From positions 1-59,936 of the forward strand of contig MSJI02000767.1 of assembly GCA_001931905.2 (NCBI GenBank): DNA of 59,936 nucleotides, given 5' to 3'. The position numbers and the translations under genes are program-made. Below, one piece after another: positions 41,270 to 51,023 of this stretch. Under the pieces are notes generated by a model. It made no database searches and had not been told where the DNA came from. It saw only the letters and a program-made list of their open reading frames with translations. The stretch is from Cladosporium sp. IMV 00045. Its lineage: Eukaryota > Ascomycota > Dothideomycetes > Cladosporiales > Cladosporiaceae. The number at the start of each line of letters is the position of its first letter. Position 1 is the first letter of the stretch.

Positions 41270-43300
41270 TCAAGAATAAAGACTCCTCCCCGAAGCAAGG
41301 CGCACGAAATCAAACGGGACGTTCTGCCCAACCAACAGTCGCAGAGTCTCCACCGCCGTCCAAGCATTCACGTCAGCGACGTCGTACGCCGCCCAGCCGA
41401 ACGATGCAGCTACCGCGATCGGGTCACCTTTCTTGACGCCGTTGCTCAGATCGACAAATACCTTGCCCGGGCGCTGGTGCGGGCTCGTTCGCCTACCGCT
41501 GCTGTAGTGTTTCAGCAGGGGCGCGACGACGAAGCTCTTCTCCGCCGGCAGAGCGGAGATGATGACGAAGGGCTCCTCGACTCGCTTCATATCCTCGATG
41601 CCGCGGAAGTGGTGCACGTCGGCCGCGAAGTTGCTCTTGGCTTTGAAGCCGATGGTGTATATAGGGCCGATGTTGAGGCTTTGCAGGGCGAAGATGGCGG
41701 CGGCGGCTTGCGACTCGGCGCTGGCGAGGATCAGTGCTGGCCGCTCCGTGTATGCGCTGGGGATGTAGTCCGCGGTCAGAGTTGCGCGGATGCCTTTCCA
41801 TGTGGCATTGTCGCCGATGAGGGAGAGACTTCCGCCATTTGTCTTTGACTGCGCGACGACAGTGTCGATCTGGCCTATGGCTACTGCAGCGTCAGACAGC
41901 GACGGGATGTATGAGGCGGACGTAGCCGGTAGGGGTGGGCTCAGGAATGCACCGCCAAAGTTGGCCTTGGACAACATCGTGCTGATTGAACTCTGCGGTG
42001 CTTGCTCGACGCAGAGTAACTGATGAGGTAGGCTTAATTCATTCAGGCACTTCTCGAAGAACATCGCTTGCCCATCTGAGCGTACATTGCCGATGGCGTA
42101 GATGTCCAGGCCCGGCATCTGACCCATGGAGTGCAGCATGGAATTGATCTCAGCCGCGCTAAGCTGGCCGGGAGCTGCAATCATTGGCAGTAATGGATGA
42201 GTAATGGGCGTGAAGACCTTATTGAGTGTTCGGGAGAGTTGACCGGTCGGGCCCATATTCAGACCGGACAGTGGTGGGTCAGTGTACGTCGACTGCGTGA
42301 CCGAGCGGAAATATTCGAGCTCGTAATTCTCCTCGTTGGATGTGATGAGCGCAATCATCTTGACCACGTCACCGTAGACTGCTCCCTCTTTGAAAAGCGC
42401 CTGAGCTTGTGGAGAGGTCCACTTGAAGTTCCCAGAGAAGTCGTGGAATGCAGATATGATCTTACTGTTGCCTTTCTCACGAGCCAGTCTTTGGCGAATC
42501 TCATGAGGTAACCAAAGCTCAACGTCGATGTACTCGCAACCCCACTGGATGGCTTTACGCAAGTACTGATAGAACAGCATCGGATCGTCCATCGGGAAAC
42601 GTCCGTTCTCGTTCGTGCATCGCGTTGTGAATATGATTGGCAACTCGGTACGTTGTCTCAACCACATCACTTGCTCACCCACATATTTCAGGCTCGGGAC
42701 GCCAGTCTCCATAGCCTCGTCATTCTGCGCTTCCTTGAGCAAGTCGACACGAATCTCTACCGAGTCGGCACCAACAGACAAGATGTCTAGATTGGGCAAC
42801 GCTGTGCGTAGATCTGGGAACGTCGTCGACAAAAGTGTTGTTCTCCTCTTCTTCTTGAGGTCTTCGTGTGGCTTTATCTGGCCAAGTATGAAACCGAGAA
42901 ACCGAGCAAGATCCCGTCTTAGAAATGGCTTTTGAGTGTACAGAAATTCGTAGTCGCAGAGTGAGGTTACTGTTTCGTCCCTCAAATCGCCCGCATCGAG
43001 GCAGTGAGTCGTGATGATCGTGCGATGGGCTTCACGCAAGGCTTCAGGGTCGGAGACCTTGTGATTGGGAATGCCAAACACCACGTCTTCCTGTCGTCCC
43101 GTGAGTCCATCGAGCGACGCAACGGCCACGAACGGCTGGCCGACCACGTCCGCAATGACCTGGAGGATATCCTCCTGCCCTTCGTCGAACAAGACCAGCA
43201 GCCGTGGAGCGTCCGGGTGTATGATTTCCTCTATCTTCATGACGCCATTGGACTTCGTCATGGCAGACACAGGCTCGCAAGACTGCAGCCTAGTCGCCAT
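41270..43300 (-). CDS. QutR/Qa-1S-like quinate repressor protein (dehydroquinase + shikimate dehydrogenase-like)
   Basis: In Aspergillus and Neurospora, QutR/Qa-1S is a repressor of quinate catabolism derived from the C-terminal half of the pentafunctional AROM enzyme; it binds and inhibits the activator. This 676-residue, single-exon protein has the same plan. The N-terminal ~150 residues end FLRRDLARFLGFILGQ, like the shikimate-kinase-like part, but I find no GxxGxGK[ST] P-loop. The type I dehydroquinase module keeps ISAFHDFSG (His), GDVVKMIA (Schiff-base Lys) and LNMGPTGQLSR. The last ~270 residues resemble shikimate dehydrogenase without clear NADP-loop conservation. Start at 43300 (MATRLQS) is the first ATG; upstream frame begins at TTG. 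No quinate enzyme genes are next to it. Confidence 0.72.
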   Translation of the reverse strand: MATRLQSCEPVSAMTKSNGVMKIEEIIHPDAPRLLVLFDEGQEDILQVIADVVGQPFVAVASLDGLTGRQEDVVFGIPNHKVSDPEALREAHRTIITTHCLDAGDLRDETVTSLCDYEFLYTQKPFLRRDLARFLGFILGQIKPHEDLKKKRRTTLLSTTFPDLRTALPNLDILSVGADSVEIRVDLLKEAQNDEAMETGVPSLKYVGEQVMWLRQRTELPIIFTTRCTNENGRFPMDDPMLFYQYLRKAIQWGCEYIDVELWLPHEIRQRLAREKGNSKIISAFHDFSGNFKWTSPQAQALFKEGAVYGDVVKMIALITSNEENYELEYFRSVTQSTYTDPPLSGLNMGPTGQLSRTLNKVFTPITHPLLPMIAAPGQLSAAEINSMLHSMGQMPGLDIYAIGNVRSDGQAMFFEKCLNELSLPHQLLCVEQAPQSSISTMLSKANFGGAFLSPPLPATSASYIPSLSDAAVAIGQIDTVVAQSKTNGGSLSLIGDNATWKGIRATLTADYIPSAYTERPALILASAESQAAAAIFALQSLNIGPIYTIGFKAKSNFAADVHHFRGIEDMKRVEEPFVIISALPAEKSFVVAPLLKHYSSGRRTSPHQRPGKVFVDLSNGVKKGDPIAVAASFGWAAYDVADVNAWTAVETLRLLVGQNVPFDFVRLASGRSLYS

Positions 43301-44799
43301 TAAAAGCACCTCTCCTTCTCCGTGTTTGGCTGTGGATGCTCGCCGGCTTGAAGGTAGTGCCTTCTTTCAAGATCACCGAATGGAAATGTCGTGTGCGCCG
43401 TGGCCTCGTTGGGTGCGGTAGGAAGGACGAACTTGCTGCGCCTCGGACTGGCAATTGCTCATGGCGAGGCCCAGCGGATTTGTCTGGCTCGCAGGAATGG
43501 CGAGACGGGGGAATAGCAAACGGAGCCGCAGCAGGGCAGCAATCGTGTGGTGTGCGCGATGGAGCTGCTGCTTCAGGCCCAGCACCGGCGACGCCCAGTC
43601 CGGAGCGAAAGAATTATTGCGCCTGTGCAAGCGATTATCGCGTGAGCATGGATCCAGGGCGCACGGCGAGATGCTGGTGTGTTTCAAGTACGACGGTTCG
43701 TCGGCGGGTATATTTCCTGTTCCCGAGAGCCTTTAACGTGCCATCGAGGTCGTGAAGATGGCAGCGCCGGTAGGGGAATGGACGACGGCAGGCTCGTGAT
43801 GCGGCATCAGTCTCCGCCCTCGAGTGGCGCCAAGGGTAGATCGCATGGCCATTTGGGCTAAGGCTGGAGACGGAAGACGGTCACCATTTATCCGGCCAGC
43901 TCCAGGCGTTTGGGATGGTGATATGGTTGTTCCGCCAATGACAAAAGGGCTGCTTGACTAAAACCCCACCATTTCAAGGCGGAGCTGGTGGGGAAGGGGA
44001 GGGAGGCTTCACTCGCCGACAGCCTCCGTCGCAGCTCAGGCAAATGCCATCGAGAGTTGCCGATTCCAGCACACCAACACCTCTGCCACCAGCACCTCTC
44101 TTTCACTTCCACCATCCTTCCATGCTTGTTCCAGAGCCTCGACCTGCTGACTATCGCGCATGCATGCTCATCTGGATAAATGCCGTGCTTGTCTCAGACT
44201 TTGCATATTCATGATAATTGGTGGACTGCCCACCATCATCATCCAAGTCGCCTCAACGCCTCGTTCTCGCATGCACGTCTGGCCGGCCAATGTGAGAGGT
44301 AAAGTAGTAATCAATCGGTGATGCCGTCTGCAGTCTACCGTGTTGTCGGGCGACTTTTGGCGAGGCTGCGAGTATCTTTTCAAATGCACAAAGGGACGGA
44401 AGCTGACGGCTTGGACACGATATCGTCTTTTCTCTCGAAGTTCTTATGTCCATCAACCATGGCCTCCACGTGCGAACGACTATCCACCTCAGCAATATAC
44501 AAACAAGGTGACATGTGGATCTTTCAACTTCGACAAGACCAGATCATATTCAATCATAAGCAATCGGCGGTTGTCTGCCAATGAAACGCACAACGTGGCC
44601 GTGGTCCAAGAATTCACGCTGTAAGCGAGATCGATGTGATATCGTCACAGCAATCAATTGATGATGGATCCTGGGTTTTTGCTGGCCATAAAAGGCGTAT
44701 GGCGACCAGCGAAAAGACGAAAATTCAATTTGTAGATCTGCGAACAAGTAATTGATCATTTGAAAAATTACTGGTTATTCAAAAAATCCATTGTTGAAC
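43301..44799. other. Divergent promoter region, QutR-like / phosphatase
   Basis: 1.5 kb between head-to-head genes. No coding signal in the short frames. A TATA-like site precedes the phosphatase. Confidence 0.5.
44687..44695 (+). promoter_or_regulatory. TATA-like box before the acid phosphatase homologue
   Basis: CATAAAAGG about 105 bp before the ATG at 44800. Sequence-only call. Confidence 0.35.
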
Positions 44800-46259
44800 A
44801 TGAAAAGCACCTCTGTCGCTACGATCGCGGCTTTCGCCACAGCTTCAGAAGCGCAATTAAACCCACTTCACCATCTGGGCGGCAACAGTCCTCACTTCAA
44901 TGGACCGAATGTCTTTAACATCTCTTCCGATGCGCCTGAAGGCTGCACCGTTGACCAAGTAGCTTTTGCTGCGAGGCACGGTTCTAGATATCCCGATCCT
45001 GGTGCATACAGCGGATGGTTGGACTTGAGTGAGAAGGTGAGTTCATGTCGTCTATCTTCTCTCCGATATACCAACATACTCATCAATGAGCAAAGATCCA
45101 CGCTCAAGCCTTCAGCACCAATGCCTCCGAGCTCCAATTCCTCAAGACATGGCAACCGGTCCTCGACAACCCATCTGCCCAGCTCTCCCAGCTGTCCCTG
45201 GGCGGATTCAAAGAACTCTACGACATGGGCGTTGACTACCGCTGGAAGTACCCCGACTTCTACAAGGAGAACGAACCCTTCGTCCTCTGGGCCAACAGGT
45301 ACCGGGACTACGTTTTCCGCGTGGTCGACTCCGCCCGCCTCTTCGCGCGCGGATACCTGGGACCCAACGCGACAGACGTCGGAAAAGTCTACAGCATCGA
45401 CCAGAACGACCCTCGCTCCATCGCCAACTCCATGGCCCCCTCCGACCTGTGCACGAACTACCGCGACGACGCAGCCGGCAACTCCACCGCCTGGGCAGAC
45501 GTGTACCTCCCACCCATCGTCACACGCATCAACAGCCTGCTCTCCGGCCTCGAATTCAACTCCTCAGACATCACCAGCTTCCCCTACCTCTGCGGCTTCG
45601 AAACGCAAATCACCAGCCGCCGCTCGCCGTGGTGCGACGTCTTCACCGAGTCCGAAATCCTGCAGTACGAATACGCCCAGGACATTCGCTACTTCTACGG
45701 CACGGGCCCCGGCACCGAGTTGGAGAGCAATCTGATGCTGCCCTTCATCACGGCCATCCTCGAGCGCTTCACCGACGGGCCTAACGCGACTTACACCTCT
45801 TCCAGCGCCAACGGCACCGCCGCACCTTTCACCCCTTCCCCCCTCATCGCCACGTTCGCCAACGACGGGCAAATCAGTCAACTCGCCTCCGGCACCGGCG
45901 TGTTCGACGACCAAGAACACCTCCCCATCGACCGCATCGCGTCAAACCGCATCTACCGCGCCAGCAACGTCTCGCCCATGCGCGGCACCGTAGCTTTCGA
46001 GCGTCTGAACTGCGGCGTGGAAGGGCTGTACGTGCGCGTCAAGTTCAACGACGCCGTCTACCCCGTTGCGCGCTGCCAGGACGGACCGGGCAGGAGCTGT
46101 GGGCTGGAAGAGTACGCAGAGTTGATTCAGGGCAAGAGTGAGGCTTTTGGGGATTGGCAGGAGCAGTGTGGGAATCCGGAGGAGGAGAGGGTGGAGGATG
46201 CGCGGACGACGTTCTTGTGGGATTTGGGGTTGCCGTTCATGGAGGTTGTTAGGCCTTAG
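44800..46259 (+). CDS. Secreted histidine acid phosphatase homologue with altered HD motif
   Basis: Branch-2 histidine phosphatase fold (phytase/acid phosphatase relatives). Exons 44800-45036 and 45096-46259 give 466 residues; the intron starts GTGAGT. A signal-like N-terminus (STSVATIAAFATASEA) suggests secretion. The phosphate-binding motif AARHGSRYPD is intact, so the nucleophilic His is present. The second catalytic motif, usually HD, reads ATFANDGQIS: the proton-donor His is replaced by Asn, though the Asp stays. Many Asn-x-Ser/Thr glycosylation sites and even spacing of Cys are as expected for extracellular members. I recall ND at this site in other fungal homologues, so it may be a subfamily with altered or no phytase activity. 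Confidence 0.8.
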
Positions 46260-49136
46260 GGTTGCTGTTTCATGGGGTCTTTGTCGGGGTGGGGAGGTTT
46301 GGGTGAGGTTCATGCTTTTAGAGATGGTGGTCGTGTTGGGGAAGATGGAGGATGGTGTTAGGGTCCGGATGTCGGCATGGTGGGATGGAGGTGGATTGCG
46401 TGTCTGTTTCCATCTTTTGATGTTTCGATGAGCTATTTTGAAATCGATAGTAGTGTTAGAGGTATGTAAGCCTAAGCTTTGCTGTTGTGAAACGCGACAT
46501 GTCGCATGTGAGATCGTCGAAGGAAGCGACGAGCAGGGCTTGCTTGTGAAGATGCCGTTCATGAGCACGCAAGGATATCGTTGTTTCGATGAGTCGCTCG
46601 CTCTGTATCATCATTGAGAAGGTTGTCCGCACGCCGACGACGACGGAGCCCCAGCCTACTAGGAGTTATCATCACTTACACGCGACTTATCGACCATTGT
46701 TGCCGCCAACAACGCGTTATAGCGGTTGCCAATCAACCAGTATAGGTCGTCTGCAGTAACAGTAGCAATGGCAGTAAATGGCCAGATGTCCAGAGCAGAG
46801 CGCAGAGCAAACGTCAAAAAGAGAAACCGTTCGCAAGTAATCACAGACAAATACGAAAAGCGTTGCGTGACGTCTGGTCGTTCCAACCTGCTACAAACTA
46901 CACGTACCGTACCACGCTACGAAGAACAGACGGGTGGGATTTTGCAGGTGACGTTGTTGAGCGCGGTAAAATTGGACGATCGCGTCTCTCTTTTGATGGA
47001 GGATTGGTGATACTGCTCGATCAACGGCTAAAAATGGGCTGCGCGTGTTTACTCGTACCAGGTCGATTTGCGACAGAGGCGAGAGTCGAGAACCTTCTGA
47101 CCGTCTCTCCTTTTCTTTCGATTTCGATATTCGAATTGGAGTGGCGAGGCTGGTGGGCTTTTCCCACTGCGCTTGTTTGTGATATTGTGTGTGTGATGAT
47201 ATGCGATGGGTGGTTGGAATGTGAGATGCTGTCTTGATGAGAGCACATGGAAGAGGGGTGGTCCGAGAAGAAGGAGACAGGCATGCGTTGCGCGTCGACT
47301 GGCCACTACTCCACCACCACTGCGACGACAACCCCTTCTTTCTTCAAGCACCTCCTATACCCATGCCCAGCTCACTCATCCAGTCTGTGCTGTCGCCGTC
47401 TATATGATTGAATATATTCCTCCTCAGAGCAAACCACGCCAAAAGACATGGCATCGACTTGGCTGGCCATTCTTGCCGACATGAAATGCTCATCTCACCG
47501 TTTCGTGCCCACCCTCTCCATTCGGCGCGCGTGCGAAGCACAGCATCGAATAATGAGTGCACATGCTGGAGAAATTGGTTGGAGAAGCAACGGCGTCGGC
47601 ACCGGTTCATAGCACCATCTGAGGGCGAAACGGCGAACAAGCCATAATGCAATCGCAGCTGCGCGGGACATCGGCACGTTCACTCTGCTAAACAGCACTT
47701 TAGCACTCCCTTATGGAGCCCTCTCTCAGTGGCATTGCTGGGGTGGGTGGCGGCGCCCTGAAGACGCGCACTGACTCTGCCCGGCACGACTCACGCGTGT
47801 TGGAGAGAACGCACTCGTGAGACACGCAGGAGTAGTCTCGCCGAGAGCCACCAGCCATCTCTCGCGGCTTGCGATTCTCTCTTCGTTCCTACGCGCTTTC
47901 GATACGTAAAAGCCAATCGACCGTGTCTTGCTCACCACACCCGAATAATGTCTTGCACAGTTGGCGTCGCACCACGCAATTCGCAAGCGCCGGATGACTG
48001 CACGATATCGTGCAGCTGAGCTGAGAGGGCCACCGAGATTCTTCTGTCGCACTGCAGATGTGGCCTTCCCGAGCCCAGAGCCCGGCGGAAGAGATACTAC
48101 TCGCCGGGTTGATAGATGGCTTGGGCCGGGGTGAGGAACATCTAGGTAGCGGCATTGGCTACGGATGCCCTCTGGCTTGGTTTAGGCGAGATGAACAAGC
48201 CTTTGCGCATCTAACTCACGGACTTGCCACGCATGCTAACCACCGCCAATGTCCGTGTCCTACTTTAGGATATATGAAGAACATGTCACCATGCGATACA
48301 GATGGCAGTGCCACGTGTACATGGTCTTTTGCGGCACGTCTACACACACGATCAGAAGAGCGTGTCTTGACGATGGTTCAGCCTCTCGGAGCATATTCGC
48401 TCATACGGATATGACGCCGGCGGCGTGCGAACGGCCATGGTGCGGCAAATCCACGTCTGTAGAGCGACATCAAAGGCGGCCACCATCAGCAGTAGTGCTC
48501 GCCACAGCAACGCGGAGAAAGGGCAAGGACTGCTGCTACAGACTGTGCTACTACTGCTATCGTGATGAAAAAGCCATGACACGACGGTGCTGAGGGCCAT
48601 ATTTACCAGCGGCAAACTCTCGACCCTGTTCCTGCAGCAGAGCCGGTCTGTGTACCTGCGCCGGGCTCGACCTAATTCCCCACTAGTCTGGCACCAGGGA
48701 CGAAAAGGGGAAGATTGCACGTCGAGCGACATCCCGGCGCCAGGCACAAGCCAATCGTCAGTCGAGCGCCGGATGAGCACTACTGTCTCGCAAATTAGAC
48801 TACGCCCACCGCCGATCCTCCTAAATTGCGCCCCGGCATGGTCGCTGCACGATGGCACGCCTGCGCTCGCAGGGGCGCGCCCCATCTCAAATGTCCTTTT
48901 GTTCAGGCCCGTCCCCAGTTCGCCGCTCCTGTTTCGACTCTTGCTTGCTTCACACAAGGCTCTACGTTTCCGCGACCAACACACTCGTTCCTTGTTGTCT
49001 ATTGCAGACTTGTCATTCTTTACAACCCCAGTCACTCTTTTCTGTGTGTTGTGTCGCGTCGCGGTCGTCCAGTTTTTGCCAATTCGCCTTAACTTTCTAA
49101 ACAAACAACATACCGTCCGTATCTTGATCACTCGAA
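46260..49136. other. 2.9 kb non-coding upstream region of the wall protein gene
   Basis: No gene recognised. The last ~500 bp is pyrimidine-rich (CT tracts around 48940-49070), typical of promoters and leaders of highly expressed fungal genes. Frames here (for example 48587-49438) run into the wall protein in another frame and are not coding. Confidence 0.5.
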
Positions 49137-51023
49137 ATGCAGGTCATCAGCAAGTTTGCCGTCGTGGCCGGCCTGGCGTCCGCCGCCATGGCTCGTTCCA
49201 CCCCCATGCAGCGCAGGCAGGAGGCCTATGGCCCTCCTCCCGCCTACGGAGACTCCGGCTCTGTCCCTCTCAGCACTGGTGTTGCTGCTGCTCCTTCCAG
49301 CTCCGTCGCCGACAGCGTCCAGTCCAGCTCTGCTCCCGCCTACGAGGCTCCCGAGGCCTACGGTGCGCCGTCCAGCTCTTCCGTGGCCGACAACGTCCAG
49401 CCCACCACATCTTCTGCTGCCGCTTACGAGGCTCCTGACGCCTACGGTGCTCCTTCCAGCTCTGCTGCTGCCACCTCCAGCTCAGTTGTCGACAGCGTCC
49501 AGTCTTCCAGCTCTTCCGTTGTTGAGGACGCTCAGCCCACCACCTCCTCCGCCCCCGCCTACGAGGCCCCGGATGCGTACGGCGCTCCTTCCAGCTCTTC
49601 CGTCGCCGAGACCTCCAGCTCTGCTGTTTCTTCCAGCTCGTCCGTTGTCGACGCTGTCCAGTCCAGCAGCTCCAGCTCCTCCGTCAAGGTCCCTCTCAGC
49701 ACTGGCTACTCCAAGCCTTCCTACGAGGCTCCCTCCGGCTACGAGGCCCCGAGCGTCCCTCTCAGCACTGGTGTCTCATCCAGCAGCATGGCTGACCAGA
49801 TCACCACCTCTGAGTCCGTCCCTGCCTTCAGCAGCAAGCCTAGCGTCCCCATGGGCACTGGCGCCTCCAAGCCCGCCGAGTACGAGGCTCCTTCCAGCTC
49901 TGCCGTTGCTTCCAGCTCTATGGTCGACAACGTCCAGCCCGCCGACAACTCTTCCGCCCCGGCTTACGAGGCCCCCTCCAGCTCTGCTGTGAAGGAGTCT
50001 TCCTCCAAGAAGGAGGACCAGGCCCCTTACCCCATGCCTACGACCAGCTCTCCGGCTGGCCCGGTTGGCCCGACTGGCACTGGTGCTAAGCCCGCCGAGG
50101 ACTCTCCTGCCCCCACTGGCCCCGTCACCACCTACACCTCTGACGTGCCTCTCACCTACACTCTCGGCACTGGTTCTTCCACCACCGTTGTCACTACCAC
50201 CATTCACTCCACCATCACCAAGCAGCTCACCCAGACCATCACTGCCACCCGCTCTGGTGAGTCCTCTGCCGCCACTGGCAGCACTGGCGAGAAGTCCAAC
50301 AGCGACGAGATGAAGACCCGCTCCATGACTTCCACCATGACCAACGTGATCACTGTCTACCCCGCCGCCTCTTCCTCTGCCCCCATGGGCACTGGCAGCA
50401 GCAACAAGGGCACCAAGGCCGCTTCTTCCGCTCCCGCCCCGTACGGCACTGGCATCTCCCCCGCCAGCTCTGGCTCTGATGACAAGGAGGACGTCTGCGA
50501 GCCCAAGACCGTCACCGAGACCGAGACCGCGACTGTCACTGTGACCGCTACTCCTTCTGCTGCTGAGCGCACCGGCACTGGCAAGAGCGTCATGCCCGTC
50601 CAGTCCAGCTCTGCTGCCTACTACCCCACTGGCTCTGACAAGCCCGTTGTCCACCTCCCCACCGGCACTGGCTTCGTCACCAAGGCCAAGCCCAGCGGCG
50701 CCGTCCCCTCTTCCGCCGTCTCCCCCATCGGCACCAACCCCGCTGCCACCAAGTCTGTTCCCATGAACACCATGCCCGTGTCTGTCAGCTACGCCGTCCC
50801 CACCAACTTCGAGATGGCTCCCGAGGCCTCCAGCAGCTCCAAGGCCAGCACCACCAGCAAGGCCGCCGCCGAGAGCTCTGCTCCCGCCTACGAGGCGCCC
50901 GCCGCCTACGGCAGCAGCAGCGCTTCCAAGGTTGACGCTGAGGCTCCCTCCAGCACCTCCAGCAAGGTCGCTGAGACCTCCGCCCCCGCGGCCTACGAGG
51001 CTCCCGCCGCTTACGGCCAGTAA
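49137..51023 (+). CDS. Secreted Ser/Ala/Thr-rich repetitive cell-wall protein
   Basis: Predicted O-glycosylated extracellular or wall-associated protein of 628 residues, single exon. The leader MQVISKFAVVAGLASAAMA is a signal peptide, followed by an Arg-Arg (MQRRQE) site that could be cut by a Kex2-type protease. The body repeats YEAPxAYGAPSSSS and VPLSTG/MGTG units about every 30-50 residues, separated by Ser/Thr runs, and ends APAAYGQ. The middle has a TTTIHSTITKQLTQTITATR-like beta-rich segment common in adhesins. There is no hydrophobic GPI-signal tail. Codons are almost all C- or T-ending, the pattern of a very highly expressed gene. It sits isolated between two ~2.8 kb non-coding stretches. 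Confidence 0.82.
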   Translation: MQVISKFAVVAGLASAAMARSTPMQRRQEAYGPPPAYGDSGSVPLSTGVAAAPSSSVADSVQSSSAPAYEAPEAYGAPSSSSVADNVQPTTSSAAAYEAPDAYGAPSSSAAATSSSVVDSVQSSSSSVVEDAQPTTSSAPAYEAPDAYGAPSSSSVAETSSSAVSSSSSVVDAVQSSSSSSSVKVPLSTGYSKPSYEAPSGYEAPSVPLSTGVSSSSMADQITTSESVPAFSSKPSVPMGTGASKPAEYEAPSSSAVASSSMVDNVQPADNSSAPAYEAPSSSAVKESSSKKEDQAPYPMPTTSSPAGPVGPTGTGAKPAEDSPAPTGPVTTYTSDVPLTYTLGTGSSTTVVTTTIHSTITKQLTQTITATRSGESSAATGSTGEKSNSDEMKTRSMTSTMTNVITVYPAASSSAPMGTGSSNKGTKAASSAPAPYGTGISPASSGSDDKEDVCEPKTVTETETATVTVTATPSAAERTGTGKSVMPVQSSSAAYYPTGSDKPVVHLPTGTGFVTKAKPSGAVPSSAVSPIGTNPAATKSVPMNTMPVSVSYAVPTNFEMAPEASSSSKASTTSKAAAESSAPAYEAPAAYGSSSASKVDAEAPSSTSSKVAETSAPAAYEAPAAYGQ

